Notes: a model not told the origin generated them from the letters alone. A stretch of 64,000 nucleotides of DNA from Neodontobutis hainanensis (GCA_024349245.1 JALDNG010000719.1:28884-92883), one strand, 5' to 3'. Shown: positions 46,426 to 61,009, counted from the first letter of the stretch. A program made the numbers and translations.

Positions 46426-49400
46426 ATTGCCCTTCTACTGTCTCTTCTAATGCTCGTCTACTGTCTGTATTACTGCACCTCTACAGTCTGTACTAAAGCA
46501 CATCTACAGTCTGTTCTAATGCTCGTCCACAGTCTATTCTTATGCAGGTCTTTAGTCTTTACTACTGCACATCTACAGTCTGTTCTAATGGACGCCTACA
46601 TTCTGTTCTAATGCTCATCTACAGTCTGTTCTATTGTATGTCTACAGTCTTTTCTACTGCACATCAACAGTCTGTTCTAATGCTCCTACAGTCTGTACAA
46701 CTGCACCTCTACTGTCTGTTCTACTGCATGGCTACAGTCTGATCTAATGCCATTTTACAGTCTGTACTATTGCTCTACTGCACTCTATTCTACTGCACGT
46801 CTACAGTCATTTTTACTGCACATCTAAAATCTGTTCTAATTGTCAGTCTGTTCTACAATCTACAGTCTGTACTAATTCTGCTCTGAAGTCTGTTCAACTG
46901 CATGTCTACAGTCTGTTCAACTGCACCTCTACAGTCTGTACTACTGCACTTCTACAGTCTGTTCTAATGCTCGTCTACAGTCTGTATTACTGCACCTCTA
47001 CAGTCTGTTATAAATGCATGTCTACAGTGTTTTCTAAAACTCATATACAGTCTGTTTATTTGCTCATCTACAGTCTGTACTACTGCAGCTCTAGAGTCTA
47101 TTCTTTTGCACATTGTCAGTTTGTTCTACGGACGTTTACAGTCATTTCTATTGCTCGTTTACAGTCTGTTCTAAGGTAATTCTAGAGTCTGTACTACTGC
47201 TGCTCTGATTTCTGTTCACCTGCACGTCTACAGTCTGTTTTACTGCAAATCTACAATCTGTTCTAATTGTCAGTCTGTTCTACTGGACGTTTACAGCCTG
47301 TTCTAAAGCTCATCTACAGTCTGTTCTAAAGCCAATCTAGAGTCTGTACTACTGCTGCTCTGACATCTGTTCAAATGCACATCTAAAGTCTGTTCAACTG
47401 CACGTCTACAGTCTGTTTTACTGCACATCTACAGTCTGTTCTAATGCACATCTACAGTCTGTTCTAATGCAAGTCTACAGTCTGTACTACTGCTCATCTA
47501 CAGTCTGTTCTATTGCACATCTACAGTCTGTTCTGATAAACGTCTACAGTCTGTTCTACTACACATCTACAGTCTGTACAACTGCACCTCTACAGTCTGT
47601 TCTACTGGCTGTCTACAGTCTGTTCTAATGCCATTTTACAGTCTTTACTACTGCTCTACTGCAGTCTATTCTACTGCACTTCTACAGTCTGTTCTACTGC
47701 ACTATAGTCTGTATTAATAAATGTCTACAGTCTTTTCTAATGCACATCTACAGTGTGTTCTTGTGGAAGTCTACAGTCTGTTCTAATAATTGTCTAGAGT
47801 CTGTTCTACTGCACGCCTACAGTCTCTTCTAATAATAGTCAACATTCTGTACTACAGCACCTCTACAGTCTCTTCTACTGCACATCTACAGTTTGTTCTA
47901 GTGGTCGTCTACAGTCTGTACTACTTCACCTCTACAGTCTGTTGTAAAGCATGTCTACAGTCTTTTCTAATACTAATGTACAGTCTGTTCTAATGCTCGT
48001 GTAAAGTCTTAACTACTGCACCTCTACAGTCTATTATTCTGCACATCGTCAGTCTTTTCTAATGCACATCTACAGTCTGTTCTAATGCTCGTCCACAGTC
48101 TGTTCTAATGCAGGTCTTTAGTCTGTACTATTGCACATCTACAGTCTGTTCTACTAGACGTATACAGTCTGTTCTAATGCTCGCCTACAGTCTGTTCTAT
48201 TGTACGTCTACAGTCTCTTATAATGCTACTTTACAGTCTGTACCTCTGCTCTACCGCATTTTGTTCTACTGCACGTCTACAGTCTTTTTATAAACGTCTA
48301 TAGTCTATTCTACAGCATTTCTACAGTCATTACTACTGTACTTCTAAAGTCTATTCTAATGCTCATCAACAGTCTGTTCTAATGCAAGTCTACAGTCTGT
48401 GCTACTGCTCATCTACAGTCTGTACTACTGCACTTCTAAAATCTGTTCTAATGCTCATCTGCAGTCTGTATTACTGCACCTCTACAATCTGTTCTAAAGC
48501 ATATCTAGAGTGTTTTCTAATATTCATATAGAGTCTGTTCTAATGCTCGTCTACAGTCTGTACTACTGCACCTATATAGTCTATTCTTCTGCACTTTGTC
48601 AGTCTGTTCTGATAAACGTCTACAGTCTTTTCTACTACACATCTACAGTCTCTACTACTGCACTTCTAAAGTCTGTTTCTAATGCACATCTACAGTCTGT
48701 TCTAATGCAAGTCTATAGTCAGTACTACTGCTCATCTATGGTCTGTTCTAGTGCAGGTCTACAGTCTGTTCTAATAATCGTCTACAGTCTATAGTCTGTT
48801 CTAATGCTCCCACAGTCTGTTCTAATGCAAGTCTATAATCTGTACTACTGCTCATTTACAGTCTGTTCTAATGCAAGTCTACAGTCTGTACTACTGCTCA
48901 TTTACGGTCTGTTCTACTACAGGTCTACAGTCTGTTGTAATAAACGTCTACAGTCTGTTCTACTGCACATCTACAGTCTGTACTACTGCACTTCTACAGT
49001 CTGTTCTAATGCTCGTCTACAGTCTGTATTACTGCACGTCTACAGTCATTTCAACTACACCTCAACAGTCTGTTCTAATGCCAGTTTACATTCTTTACCT
49101 CTGCTCTACTGCAGTCTGTTCTACTGCACGTCTACAGTCTGTTCTACTGCTGCTCTGAAGTCTGTTCAACTGCATGTCTGTAGTCTGTTCAACTGCACCT
49201 CTACGTCTGTTCTATTGTATGTCTACATTCTGTTCTAATGCACATCTACAGTCTGTTCTAATGCAAGTCTACAGTCTGTACTACTGCTCGTGTACAGTCT
49301 GTACTATTGCACCTCTACAGTCTGTTCTAAAGTATGTCTACAGTCTATTCTAATACTCATACACAGTCTGTTCTAATGCTCGTCTACAGTCTCTACTAAC

Positions 49401-50731
49401 GGACATTTAAATTCTATTCTTCTGCAGCATCATTAGTCTGTTTACTGGACATCTACAGTCTGTTCTATACACGTATATAGTCTCTTCAAATACTCCACAG
49501 TCTGTTCTAATGCAGTCTGTACTACTGCACATCTATAGTCTGTTCTATTGCTCGAATACAGTCTGTTCTAATGTCCAATAAAAGTCTTTACTACTCCACC
49601 TCTACAGTTTGTTCTACTTCTCCTCTACAGTCTGTTCTACTGCAGGTCTACAGTCTGTTCTACTGCACATCTACAGTCTGTTCTAATGCACATCTACAGT
49701 CTGTTCAACTGCAAGTCCACTGTCTCTTCTACTGCTCTTCTACAATCTGTTCTACTGCACAACTCTAGTCGGTTTTATTAAAGGTCTACAGTCTGTTCTA
49801 ATGCACATCTACAGTCTGTTCTAATGCACATCTACAGTCTGTTCTAATGCAAGTCTACAGTCTTTACTACTGCTCATCTACGGTCTGTTCTACTGCAGGT
49901 CTAAAATCTCTTCTAATAAATGTCTACAGTCTGTTCTACTGCACATCTACAGTCTGTAATACTGCACTTCTACAGACTGTTCTAATGCTTGTCTACAGTC
50001 TGTATTACTGCACCTCTACAGTCTGTTCCAAAGCATGTCTAGAGTGTTTTCTTATACTCAAATACAGTCTGTTTTAATGCTCGTCTACAGTCTGTTAAAC
50101 TGCACCTCTACAGTCTGTTCTAAAGCATGTCTATAGTGTTTTCTAATTCAAATATACAGTTTGTTGTAATGCTTGTCTACAGTCTGAACTACTGCTCTTC
50201 TACAGTCTGTTCTAAAGCATGTCTAGAGTGTTTTCTAATACTCATATACAGTCTGTTCTAATGCTCATGTACAGTCTGTAGTACTGCACCTAGTCTATTC
50301 TTCTGCACATTGTCAGTCTGTTTTACTGGATGTTTACAGTCATTTCTAATGCAAGTCTACAGTCTGTACTACTGCTCATCTACAGTCTGTTCTAATGCCA
50401 GTTTACAGTCTGTACTTCTGCTCTACTGCAGTCTGTTCTACTGCACGTCTACAGTCTGTTTTACTGCTCATATACAGTCTGTTCTAATGCACATCTACAG
50501 TCTGTTCTAATGAAAGTCTACATTCTGTACTACTGCTCACCTACAGTCTGTTCTTTTGCACGTCTACATTCTGTTCTGATAAACTTCTACAGTCTGTTCT
50601 ACTGCATATCTACAGTCTATACTACTGCACTTTTAAAGTCTGTTCTAATGCACATCTACAGTTTGTTCTCATGCAATTCTAACGTTTGTACTACTGCTCA
50701 TCTACGGTCTGTTCTACTGCAGGTCTACAGT
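46426..50731 (+). repeat. 23-bp satellite array, forward orientation, block 5
   Basis: About 187 forward monomers. 46426-47770 matches 62762-64000. A further block, about 48500-49750, matches about 53400-54900 (offset 5.2 kb). A monomer with CCAATAAAAGTCTTTACTAC occurs at 49575, 54760 and 7262, showing exchange between distant arrays. Confidence 0.94.
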
Positions 50732-51086
50732 TAATGGATTGGATTTATATTGCGCTTTTCTCCCAAGGGACCAAGGGACTCAAAGCGCCCACAAGCCGCC
50801 TATTATTCATTCATACACAGTCACACACTGGTGATGGTAACTACAACTGTAGCCACAGATGCCCTGGGGCAGACTGACAGAGACGTGGCAGCCATTTTGC
50901 GCCTAAGGCCTCTTTGAACATCACCACATACATTCACTGAACATTCTTAAACATTCATACGAGGCAAGGTGGGTTAAGTGTCTTGCCCAAGGACACAATG
51001 ACAGAATGAATTGTGGGGAGAGCGGAATCGAACACACTACCTTCCGGTTGAAAGACGACCGCTCTACCACTGAGCCACTGACGCCC
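50732..51086 (-). mobile_element. tRNA-headed SINE, 355 bp
   Basis: On the minus strand it begins at about 51086 with GGGCGTCAGTGGCTCAGTGG, contains the tRNA-type A box TGGCTCAGTGGTAGAGC (51077-51061) and B box GTTCGATTCC (51033-51024), then a body with GTGTCCTTGGGCAAGACAC. It ends in AAGCGCAATATAAATCCAAT near 50735, a LINE-like 3' tail. A fish SINE of this build would be transcribed by RNA polymerase III. A possible 6-bp duplication TACAGT (50726-50731, 51089-51094) flanks it, but that word is also part of every satellite monomer. Confidence 0.8.
51024..51077 (-). promoter_or_regulatory. Internal RNA polymerase III promoter (A and B boxes) of the SINE
   Basis: The A box TGGCTCAGTGGTAGAGC and B box GTTCGATTCC are both close to tRNA consensus and 27 bp apart, within functional range. 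Activity is inferred from box quality only. Confidence 0.65.
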
Positions 51087-54000
51087 TATACAGTCTGTTA
51101 TAATGAACGCTACAGTCTGTTCTACTGCACATCTACAGTCTGTTCTAAAGCATGTCTAGAGAGTTTTCTAATACTAATATAAAGTCTGTTCTAATGCTCG
51201 TCTACAGTCTGAACTAATGCACCACTAAAGTCTATTCCTCTGAAGCATTGTCAGTCTGTTCTACTGCAAAGTCTACAGTCTGTTCTAATGCCAGTCTAGA
51301 GTGTGTACTACTGCGGCTCCACAGTCTGTTCTACTGCACATCTACAATCTCTTCTACTGCACATGTACAGTCTGTTCTAATGGTCGTCTACAGTCAATTC
51401 TAATGCTCGTCTACAATCAGTTCTAAAGCCATTCTAGAGTCTGTACTACTGCTGCTATGAAGTCTGTTCAACTGCACGCCTACAATCTGTTCAACTGCAC
51501 CACTACAGTCTGTTCTATTGCACGCCTACAGTCTGTTCTACTGCACGACTATAGTCTCTTTTAATAAACGTCTACAGTCTCCTCTAATGCACATCTACAG
51601 TCTGTTCTACTGGATGTCTACAGTCTTTTCTAATAATTGTCTAGAGTCTGTTCTACTGCACGTCTACAGTCTTTTTTCATAATTGTCAACATTCCGTACT
51701 ACTGCACCTCTACAGTCTCTTCTACTGCACATCTACAGTCTGTTCTAAAACATGTCTACAGTCTTTTCTAATACTCATGTACAGTCTGTTCTAATGCTCG
51801 TGTAAAGTCTCAACTATTGCCCTCTACAGTCTATTCTTCTGCACATCGTCAGTCTGTTCTACTGCACATCTACAGTTTGTTCTACTGCACATCTACAGTC
51901 TTTTCTAATGCAAGTCTACAGTCTGTTCTACTGTTTGTCGACTATAGTCTGTTGTGATAATTGTCGACATTCTGTACTACTGCATCTCTACAATTTGTTC
52001 TACTTCACTACATTATGTTCTTATGCACGTCTATTGTCTGTTCTAATGCTCGTCCACAGTCTGCTCTAATGCAGGTCTTTAGTCTGTAAAACTGCACAAA
52101 TACAGACTGTTCTACTGGACGCCTACAATCTGTTCTAATGCTCGTCTACAGTCTGTTCTATTGCACGCCTACAGTCTGTTCTAATGCACATCTACAGTCT
52201 GTTCTACTGGACGTTTACAGTCTGTTTTAATGCTCGTCTACAGTCAGTTCTAAAGCCAATCTAGAGTCTGTTCTACTGCTGCTGCTCTGAAGTCTGTTCA
52301 ATTCCAAGTCTACAGTCTGTTCTAATGCCATTTTACAGTCTGTACCTCTGCTCTACTGAAGTCTGTTCTATTGCACTTCTACAGTCTTTTTACTGCATAT
52401 CTACAGTCTGTTCTACTGCAGATCTACAGTCTGTTCTAATGCAAGTCTACAGTCTATACTACTGCTCATCTACACTCTGTTCTACTACACGTCTACAGTC
52501 TCTACTACTGCACTTCTAAAGTCTGTTTTAATGCACATCTGCAGTCTGTTCTAATGCAAGTCTACAGTCTTTACTACTGCTCATCTACGGTCTGTTCTAC
52601 TGCAGGTCTAAAATATCTTCTAATAAATGTTTACAGTCTGTTCAACTGCAAGTCTACAGTCTGTTCAACTGCACCTCTACAGTCTGTTCTAATGCTCGTC
52701 TACAGTCTGTATTACTGCACCTCTACAGTCTGTTCTAAAGCATGTCTAGAGTGTTTTGTAATACTTATATACAGTCTGTTCTAATGCTCGTCTACAGTCT
52801 GTACTACTCCATCTCTACAGTCTATTCTTCTGCACATTGTCAGTCTGTTCTACTGACGTTTACAGTCTTTTTAATGCTCATCTACAGTCATTTCTAAAGC
52901 CAATCTAGTGTCTGTACTACTGCTGCTCTGAAGTCTGTTTAACTGCAAGTCTACAGTATGTTCAACTGCACCTCTACAGTCTGTTCTAATGCCAGTTTAC
53001 AGTCTGTTCTATTGCTCTACTGCAGTCTGTTCTACTGCATGTCTACAGTCTGTTTTACTGCACATCTACAGTCTGTTATAATGCACATCTACAGTCTGTT
53101 CCAATGCAAGTCTACAAGTTGTACTACTGCTCATGTACGGTCTGTTCTACTCCACGTCTACAATCTGTTTTAATAAACGTCTACAGTCTGTTCTGCACAT
53201 TTACAGTCTGTACTACTGCAATTCTACAGTCTTTTTAATGCTCGTCTACAGTCTGTATTACTGCACCTCTACAGTCTGTTGTAAAGCATTTCTAGTAGTG
53301 TTTTCTAATACTCATATAGAGTCTGTTCTAATGTTCGTCTACAGTCTGAACTACTACATTTCTACAGTCTGTTCTAAAGCATGTCTACAGTGTTTTCTAA
53401 TACTCATATACAGTCTGTTCTAATGCTCGTCTACAGTCTGTACTACTGCACGTCTACAGTCTGTTCTACTGCATGTCTGCAGTCTGTTTTGATAAACATC
53501 TACAGTCTTTTCTACTACACATCTACAGTCTCTACTACTGCACTTCTAAAGTCTGTTTCTAATGCACATCTACAGTCTGTTCTAATGCAAGTCTATAGTC
53601 TGTACTACTGCTCATCCATGGTCTGTTCTAGTGCAGGTCTACAGTCTGTTCTAATAAACGTCTACAGTCTATAGTCTGTTCTAATGCTCGTCCACAGTCT
53701 GTTCTAATGCATGTCTTAATTCTGTACTACTGCACATTTACGGTCTGTTCTACTAGATGTCAACAGTCTGTTCTAATGCTTGTATACAGTCTGTTGTATT
53801 GTACGCCTACAGTCTTTTAAATGCACATCTACAGTCTGTTCAACTGCACGTCTACAGTCTTTTCAACTGCACCTCAACAGTCTCTTCTAATGCCAGTTTA
53901 CAGTCTGTACCTCTGCTCTACTGCAGTCTGTTCTACCGCACGTCTACAGTCTCTTTTTCTGCACATCTACAGTCTGTTCTAATGCACATCTACAGTCTGA

Positions 54001-57000
54001 TCTAATGCAAGTCTATAATCTGTACTACTGCTCATCTACAGTCTGTTCTAATGCAAGTTTATAATCTGTACTACTGCTCATCTACAGTCTGTTTTAATGC
54101 AAGTCTACAGTCTGTACTACTGCTCATTTATGGTCTGTTCTACTGCAAGTCTACAGTCTGTTCTAATAAACATCTACAGTCTGTTCTACTGCACATTTAC
54201 AGTCTGTACTACTGCACTTCTACAGTCTGTTCTAATGCTCGTCTACAGTCTGTATTACTGCACGTCTACAGTCATTTTAACTGCACCTCAACAGTCTGTT
54301 CTAATGCCAGTTTACATTCTTTACCTCTGCTCTACTGCAGTCTGTTCTACTGCACGTCTACAGTCTGTTTTACTGCTCATATACAGTCTGTTCTACTGCA
54401 CGACTACAGTCTGTTCTAAAGCCAGTCTAGAGTCTGTTCTACTGCTGCTCTGAAGTCTTTTCAACTGCATGTCTATAGTCTGTTTAACTGCACCTCTACG
54501 TCTGTTCTATTGTATGTCTACATTCTGTTCTAATGCACATCTACAGTCTGTTCTAATGCTCGTCTACAGTCTCTACTAACGGACCATTAAATTATTTTCT
54601 TCTGCAGCATCATTAGACTGTTTTACTGGACATCTACAGTCTGTTCTAATACACGTCTATAGTCTGTTCAAATACTCCCACAGTCTGTTCTAATGCAGTC
54701 TGTACTACTGCACATCTATAGTCTGTTCTATTGCTCGAATACCGTCTGTTCTAATGCCCAATAAAAGTCTTTACTACTCCACCTCTACAGTTTGTTCTAC
54801 ATCTCCTCTACAGTCTGTTCTACTGCAGCTCTACAGTCTGTTTTAATGCCAATCTAGAGTCTGTACTACTGCTACTCTGCAGTCTGGTCTACTGCAAGTC
54901 TACATTCTGTTCTACTGCACATCTACAGTCTGTTCTAATGCACATCTATAGTCTGTTCTAATGCTCGTCTACAGTCTGAACTACTGCACCTCTACAATCT
55001 GTTCTAAAGCATGTCTACAGTGTTTTCTAATACTCATATACAGTCTGTTCTAATGCTCGTCTACAGTCTGAACTACTGCAACTCTACAGTCTGTTCTAAA
55101 GCATATCTACAGTGTTTTCTAATACTCATATACTGTCTGTTCTAATCCTCATCTACAGTCTGTACTACTGCACCTCTAGAGTCTATTCTTCTGCACATTC
55201 TCAGTCTGTTCTACAGGTTGTTTACTGTTTGTTCTAATGCTTGTCTACAGTCTGTTCCAAAGCCAATCTAGAGTCTGTTCTACTTCTGCTCTGAAGTCTA
55301 TTCAACTGCACATCTACAGTCTGTTCAACTGCACCTCTACAGTCTTTTCTATTGTTAATAGATAATAATTGTCTAGAGTCTGTTATACTGCACGTCTACA
55401 GTCTCTTTTAATAATTGTCAACTTTCTGTACTACTGCACCTCTTCAGTCTCTTCTACTGCACATCTACAGTTTGTTCTAATGGTCGTCTAGAGTCTGTAC
55501 TACTGGAACTCTACAGTCTGTTCTAAAACATGTCTACAGTCTTTTCTAATACTCATGTACAGTCTGTTCTAATGCTCGTGTAAAGTCTCAACTACTGCCC
55601 TCTACAGTCCATTCTTTTGCACATCTACAGTCTGTTCTAATGCACATCTACAATCTGTTCTAATGGAATTCTCCAGTCTGTACTACTGCTCGTCTACAGT
55701 TTGTTCTACTGCTCTTCTACAGTCTGTTCTAAAAACGTCTACAGTCTGTACTACTGCACATCTACAGTTTGTACTAAAGCATGTTAGAGTGTTTTCTAAT
55801 ACTAATATACAGTCTGTTTTAATGCTCGTCTACAGTCTGTACAACTGCACCTCTACTGCCTGTTCTAAAGCATGTCTAGAGTGTTTTCTAATATTCATAT
55901 AGAGTCTGTTCTAATGCTCATCTACAGTCTGAACTACTGCACCTCTACAGTCTGTTCTAAAGCTCATCTACAGTCTGTTCTAAAGCCAATCTAGAGTCTG
56001 TACTACTGCTGCTCTAAAGTCTGTTCAACTGCACGTCTACAGTCTGGTCTACTGCACATCTAGTTTGTTTTAATGCTTGTCTACAGTCTGTTCTATTGTA
56101 TGTCTACAGTCTGTTCTAATGAACATCTTCAGTCTATTCTTCTGCACCTCGTCAGTCTGTTCTACTGCACATCTACAGTCTATTCTAATGGACATCTACT
56201 GTATGTTCTAATGAAAGTCTACAGTCTGTACAACTGCTCATCTACAGTCTGTTCTACTGCACGTGTACAGTCTGTTGTATTGCTCATCTACAGTCTGTTC
56301 TACTGCACGTTACAGTCTGTTCTAATACAAGTCTACAGTCTCTACTACTGCTCATTTACAGTCTGTTCTACTACACATCTACAGTCTCTACTACTGCACT
56401 TCTAAAGTCTGTTCTAGTGCACATCTACACTCTCTTCTAATGCTCGTCTACAGTCTGTACTACTGCATTTCTACAGTCTATTCTTCTGCACATTGTCAGT
56501 CTGTTCTACTGGATTTTTAAAGTCTGTTCTAATGCTCGTCTACAGTCAGTTTTACAGTCTGTTCTAATGCAAGTCTATAGTCTGTTTTACTACTCATCTA
56601 CGGTCTGTTCTTTTGCAGGTCTACAGTCTGTTCTAATAAACGTCTACAGTCTGTTCTACTGCACATCTACAGTCTGTTCTAATGCAAGTCTACAGTCTGT
56701 ATTACTGCTCATCTACAGTCTGTTCTAAAGCATGTCTCGAGTGTTTTCTAATACTCATATACAGTATGTTCTAATGCATGTCTACAGTCAGAAATACTGC
56801 ACCTTTTACAATCTGTTCTAAAGCATGTGCAGAGTGTTTTCTAAAACTCATATAGAGTCTGTTCTAATACTCGTCTACAGTCTGAACTACTGCAGCTCTA
56901 CAGTCTGTTCTAAAGCATGTCTAGAGTGTTTTCTAATACTCATATACAGTCTGTTCTAATGCTTGTCTACAGTCTGTACTACTGCATCTCTACAGTCTAT

Positions 57001-59018
57001 TCTTCTGCACATTGTCAGTCTGTTCTACTGGACGTTTACAGTCTTTTCTAATTCTCATCTACAGTCTGTATTACTGCACCTCTACAGTCTGTTCTAAAGC
57101 ATGTTTAGAGTGTTTTCTAATACTCATATACAGTCTGTTCTAATGTTCCTACAGTCGGAACTACTGCACCTCTACATTTTGTTATAAAGCATATCTAGAG
57201 TGTTTTCTAATACTTATATAGAGTCTGTTCTACTGGACGTTTATAGCCTGTTCTAATGCTCGTCTATAGTCAGTTCTAAAGCCAATCTAGAGTCTGTACT
57301 ACTGCTGCTCTGAAGTCTGCTCAACTGCACGTCTACTGTCTGTTCACCTGCACGTTACAGTCTGTTCTAATGCCAGTTTACAGTCTGTACTACTGCTCTA
57401 CTACAGTCTCGTCCACTGCACGTCTACAGTCTGTTTTACTGCACATCTACAGTCTGTTCTAATGTACATCTACTGTCTGTTCTAATGCAAGCCTACAGTC
57501 TGTACTACTTCTCATCTACAGTCTGTTCTACTGCACGTCTACAGTCTGTTCTAATGCACATCTACAGTCTGTTCTAATGCCAGTTTACAGTCTGTACTAC
57601 TGCTCTACTACAGTCTCGTCCACTGCACGCCTACAGTCTGTTCTACTACACATCTACAGTCTCTACTACTGCACTTCTAAAGTCTGTTCTAATGCACATC
57701 TACACTCTCTTCTAATGCTCATCTACAGTCTGTACTACTGCATTTCTACAGTCTATTCTTCTGCACATTGTCAGTCTGTTCTACTGGATGTTTACAGTCT
57801 GTTCTAAGGCTGCCTACAGTCAGTTTTACAGTCTGTTCTAATGCAAGTCTATAGTCTGTTTTACTACTCATCTACGGTCTGTTCTTTTGCAGGTCTACAG
57901 TCTGTTCTAATAAACGCCTACAGTCTGTTCTACTGCACATCTACAGTCTGTTCTAATGCAAGTCTACAGTCTGTATTACTGCTCATCTACAGTCTGTTCT
58001 AAAGCATGTCTAGAGTGTTATCTAATACTCATATACAGTCTGTTCTAATGCATGTCTACAGTCAGAAATACTGCACCTTTTACAATCTGTTCTAAAGCAT
58101 GTGCAGAGTGTTTTCTAAAACTAATATAGAGTCTGTTCTAATACTCGTCTACAGTCTGAACTACTGCAGCTCTACAGTCTGTTCTAAAGCATGTCTAGAG
58201 TGTTTTCTAATACTCATATACAGTCTGTTCTAATGCTTGTCTACAGTCTGTACTACTGCATCTCTACAGTCTATTCTTCTGCATATTGTCAGTCTGTTCT
58301 ACTGACGTTTACAGTCTTTTCTAATTTTCATCTACAGTCTGTATTACTGCACCTCTACAGTCTGTTCTAAAGCATGTTTAGAGTGTTTTCTAATACTCAT
58401 ATACAGTCTGTTCTAATGTTCGTCTACAGTCGGAACTACAGCACCTTTACATTTTGTTATAAAGCAGATCTAGAGTGTTTTCTAATACTTATATAGAGTC
58501 TGTTCTACTGACGTTTATAGCCTGTTCTAATGCTCGTCTATAGTCAGTTCTAAAGCCCATCTAGAGTCTGTACTACTGCTGCTCTGAAGTCTGCTCAACT
58601 GCACGTCTACTGTCTGTTCACCTGCACCTCTACAGTCTGTTCTAATGCCAGTTTACAGTCTGTACTACTGCTCTACTACAGTCTCGTCCACTGCACGTCT
58701 ACAGTCTGTTTTACTGCACATCTACAGTCTGTTCTAATGTACATCTACTGTCTGTTCTAATGCAAGCCTACAGTCTGTACTACTGCTCATCTACAGTCTG
58801 TTCTACTGCACGTCTACAGTCTGTTCTAATGCACATCTACAGTCTGTTTTAATGTAAGTCTACAGTCTGTACTACAGTCTGTTCTACTGCACCTCTACAG
58901 TCTGTTCTACTACACGTGTACAGTCTCTACTACTGCACTTCTAAAGTCTGTTCGAATGCAAATCTATAGTCTGTTTTACTGCTCATCTACGGTCTGTTCT
59001 ACTGCAGGTCTACAGACT
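51087..59018 (+). repeat. 23-bp satellite array, forward orientation, block 6
   Basis: About 345 forward monomers with higher-order variant order. It contains the start of the large duplicate sector (from about 54958) and a 1.27-kb tandem duplication (56366-58915). It ends at a switch in GTCTACAGACTGTAAACG near 59018. Confidence 0.94.
56366..58915 (+). repeat. 1.27-kb tandem duplication of satellite higher-order block
   Basis: The series starting CTACTACACATCTACAGTCT at 56366 restarts at 57641. The GTCAGTTTTACAGTCTG word lies at 56546 and 57820, and the GTCGGAACTAC word at 57152 and 58432, giving offsets of 1274-1280 bp. The first sector copy has a single version (around 40440-41000), so this duplication is newer than the large one. 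Confidence 0.8.
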
Positions 59019-61009
59019 GTAAACGTCCAGTAGAACAGACTGACAATGTGCAGAAGAATAGACTGTAGAGATGCACTAGTAAAGACTGTAAACGCGCAGA
59101 ACAGACTGTATATGAGTATTCTAAAACACTCTAGACATGCTTTAGAACAGACTGTAGAGGTGCAGTAGTTCAGACTATAGACTAGCATTAGAACAGACTA
59201 TATATGAGTATTAGAAAATACTCTAGACATGCTTTAGAACAGACTGTAGAGGTGCAGTTGTTCAGACTGTTGACGAGAATTAGAACGGACTGTAGATGTG
59301 CAGTAGAAGAGACTGTAGAGCTGCAGTAGCATAGACTGTCGACAATTATTAGAAAGGACTGTAGACGTGCAGTAGAACGGACTGTAGACAATTATTAGAA
59401 CAGACTGTAGACTTGCAGTAGAACAGACTGATGATGCTGCAGAAGAATTGACTTTAAAGGCGCATTACTACAGACTGTACACGAGAAATAGAACAGACTG
59501 TATATGAGTATTAGAATAGACTGAAGACATGATTTTAGAACAGACTGTAGAGGTGCAGTAGTACAGACTCTAGACAAGTAGTAGTACAGACTGTCGACTT
59601 GCATTAGAACAGACTGTAGATGTGCATTAGAACAGACTGTAGATGTACAATAGAACAGACTGTAGAGGTGCAGTTCAACAGACTGTAGACGTGCAGTTGA
59701 ACAGTCTTCAGAGCAGCAGTAGTACAGACTCTAGATTGGCTGTAGAACAGACTGTAGACGATCATTAGAATAGACTGTAAACGTCTAGTAGAACAGACTG
59801 TCAATGTGCAGAATAATAGATTCTAGAGGTGCAGTAGTACAGACTGTAGATGAGCATTAGATCAGACTGTATATGAGTATTAGAAAACACTGTAGACATG
59901 CTTTAGAACAGACTGTAGAGGTCTAGATGTACAAACTGTAGACGAGCATTAGAACAGACTGTAGAGGAACAGTAGAACAAACTGTAGAGGTCGAGTAGTA
60001 AAGACTGTTATTGGGTAATAGAACAGATGTTATTCGAGCAATAGAACAGACTATAGATGTGTGGTCGTACTGCATTAGATCAGACTGTGGACGAACATTT
60101 GAACAGACTATAGACATGCATTAGAACAGACTGTAGATGTGCAGTAGAAGAGACTGTAGACAATTATTAGAACAGACTGTAGACATGCAGTAGAACAGAT
60201 TGTAGATGTGCAGTAGTATAGACTGTAAGAAGCAGTAGTACAGAATGTAGACAATTATTAGAACAGACAGAAGACGTGCAGTAGAAAAGACTGTAGACGA
60301 GCAATAGAACAGACTGTAAACGCCCAGTAGAACAGATTGACGATGTGCAGAAGAATAGACTGTAGTGGTGCAGTAGTACAGACTGTAGACGAGCATTAGA
60401 ACAGACTGTATATGAGTATTAGAAAACACTGTAGACATGCTTTACAACAGACTGTAGAGGTGCAGTAGTTGACTGTAGATGAGCATTAGAACAGACTGTA
60501 TATGAGTATTAGAAAACACTAATAGAAATGCTTTACAACAGACTGTAGAGGTGCAGTAGAACAGACTGTAGACGTGCAGTAGAACAGACTGTAGTTGAGC
60601 AGTAGTACAGACTGTATACTTGCATAGGAACAGACTGTAAATGTGCATTAGAACAGACTGTAGATGTGCAGTAAAACAAACTGTAGACTTGCAATAGAGC
60701 AGACTGAAGACGTGCAGTAGAACAGACTGAAGACGCGCTGTAGAACAGACTGTAAACATGCAGTAGAACAGACTGTAGACATGCATTAGAACAGACTGTA
60801 GATGTGCATTAGAACAGACTGTAGATGTGCAGTAAAACAGACCGTAGTTATGCAGTAGAACAGACTGCATTAGAGCAATAGTACAGACTGTAAACTGGCA
60901 TTAGAACAGACTGTAGAGGTGCAGTTGTACAGACTGTAGATGTGCAGTAAAACAAACTGTAGATGAGCAGTAGTACAGACTGTAGACTTGCATTAGAACA
61001 GACTGTAGA
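59019..61009 (-). repeat. 23-bp satellite array, reverse orientation, block 7
   Basis: About 87 reversed monomers matching 41795-44040 in order, with 71- and 66-residue shadow translations nearly unchanged. It ends with GTAGA (61005-61009), the left target duplication of the second solo LTR. Confidence 0.94.

Noticed and set aside
51024..51086. tRNA gene on the minus strand
   Set aside because: A and B boxes are present but they head a SINE body with a LINE-like tail. Acceptor pairing and a complete cloverleaf are not convincing.
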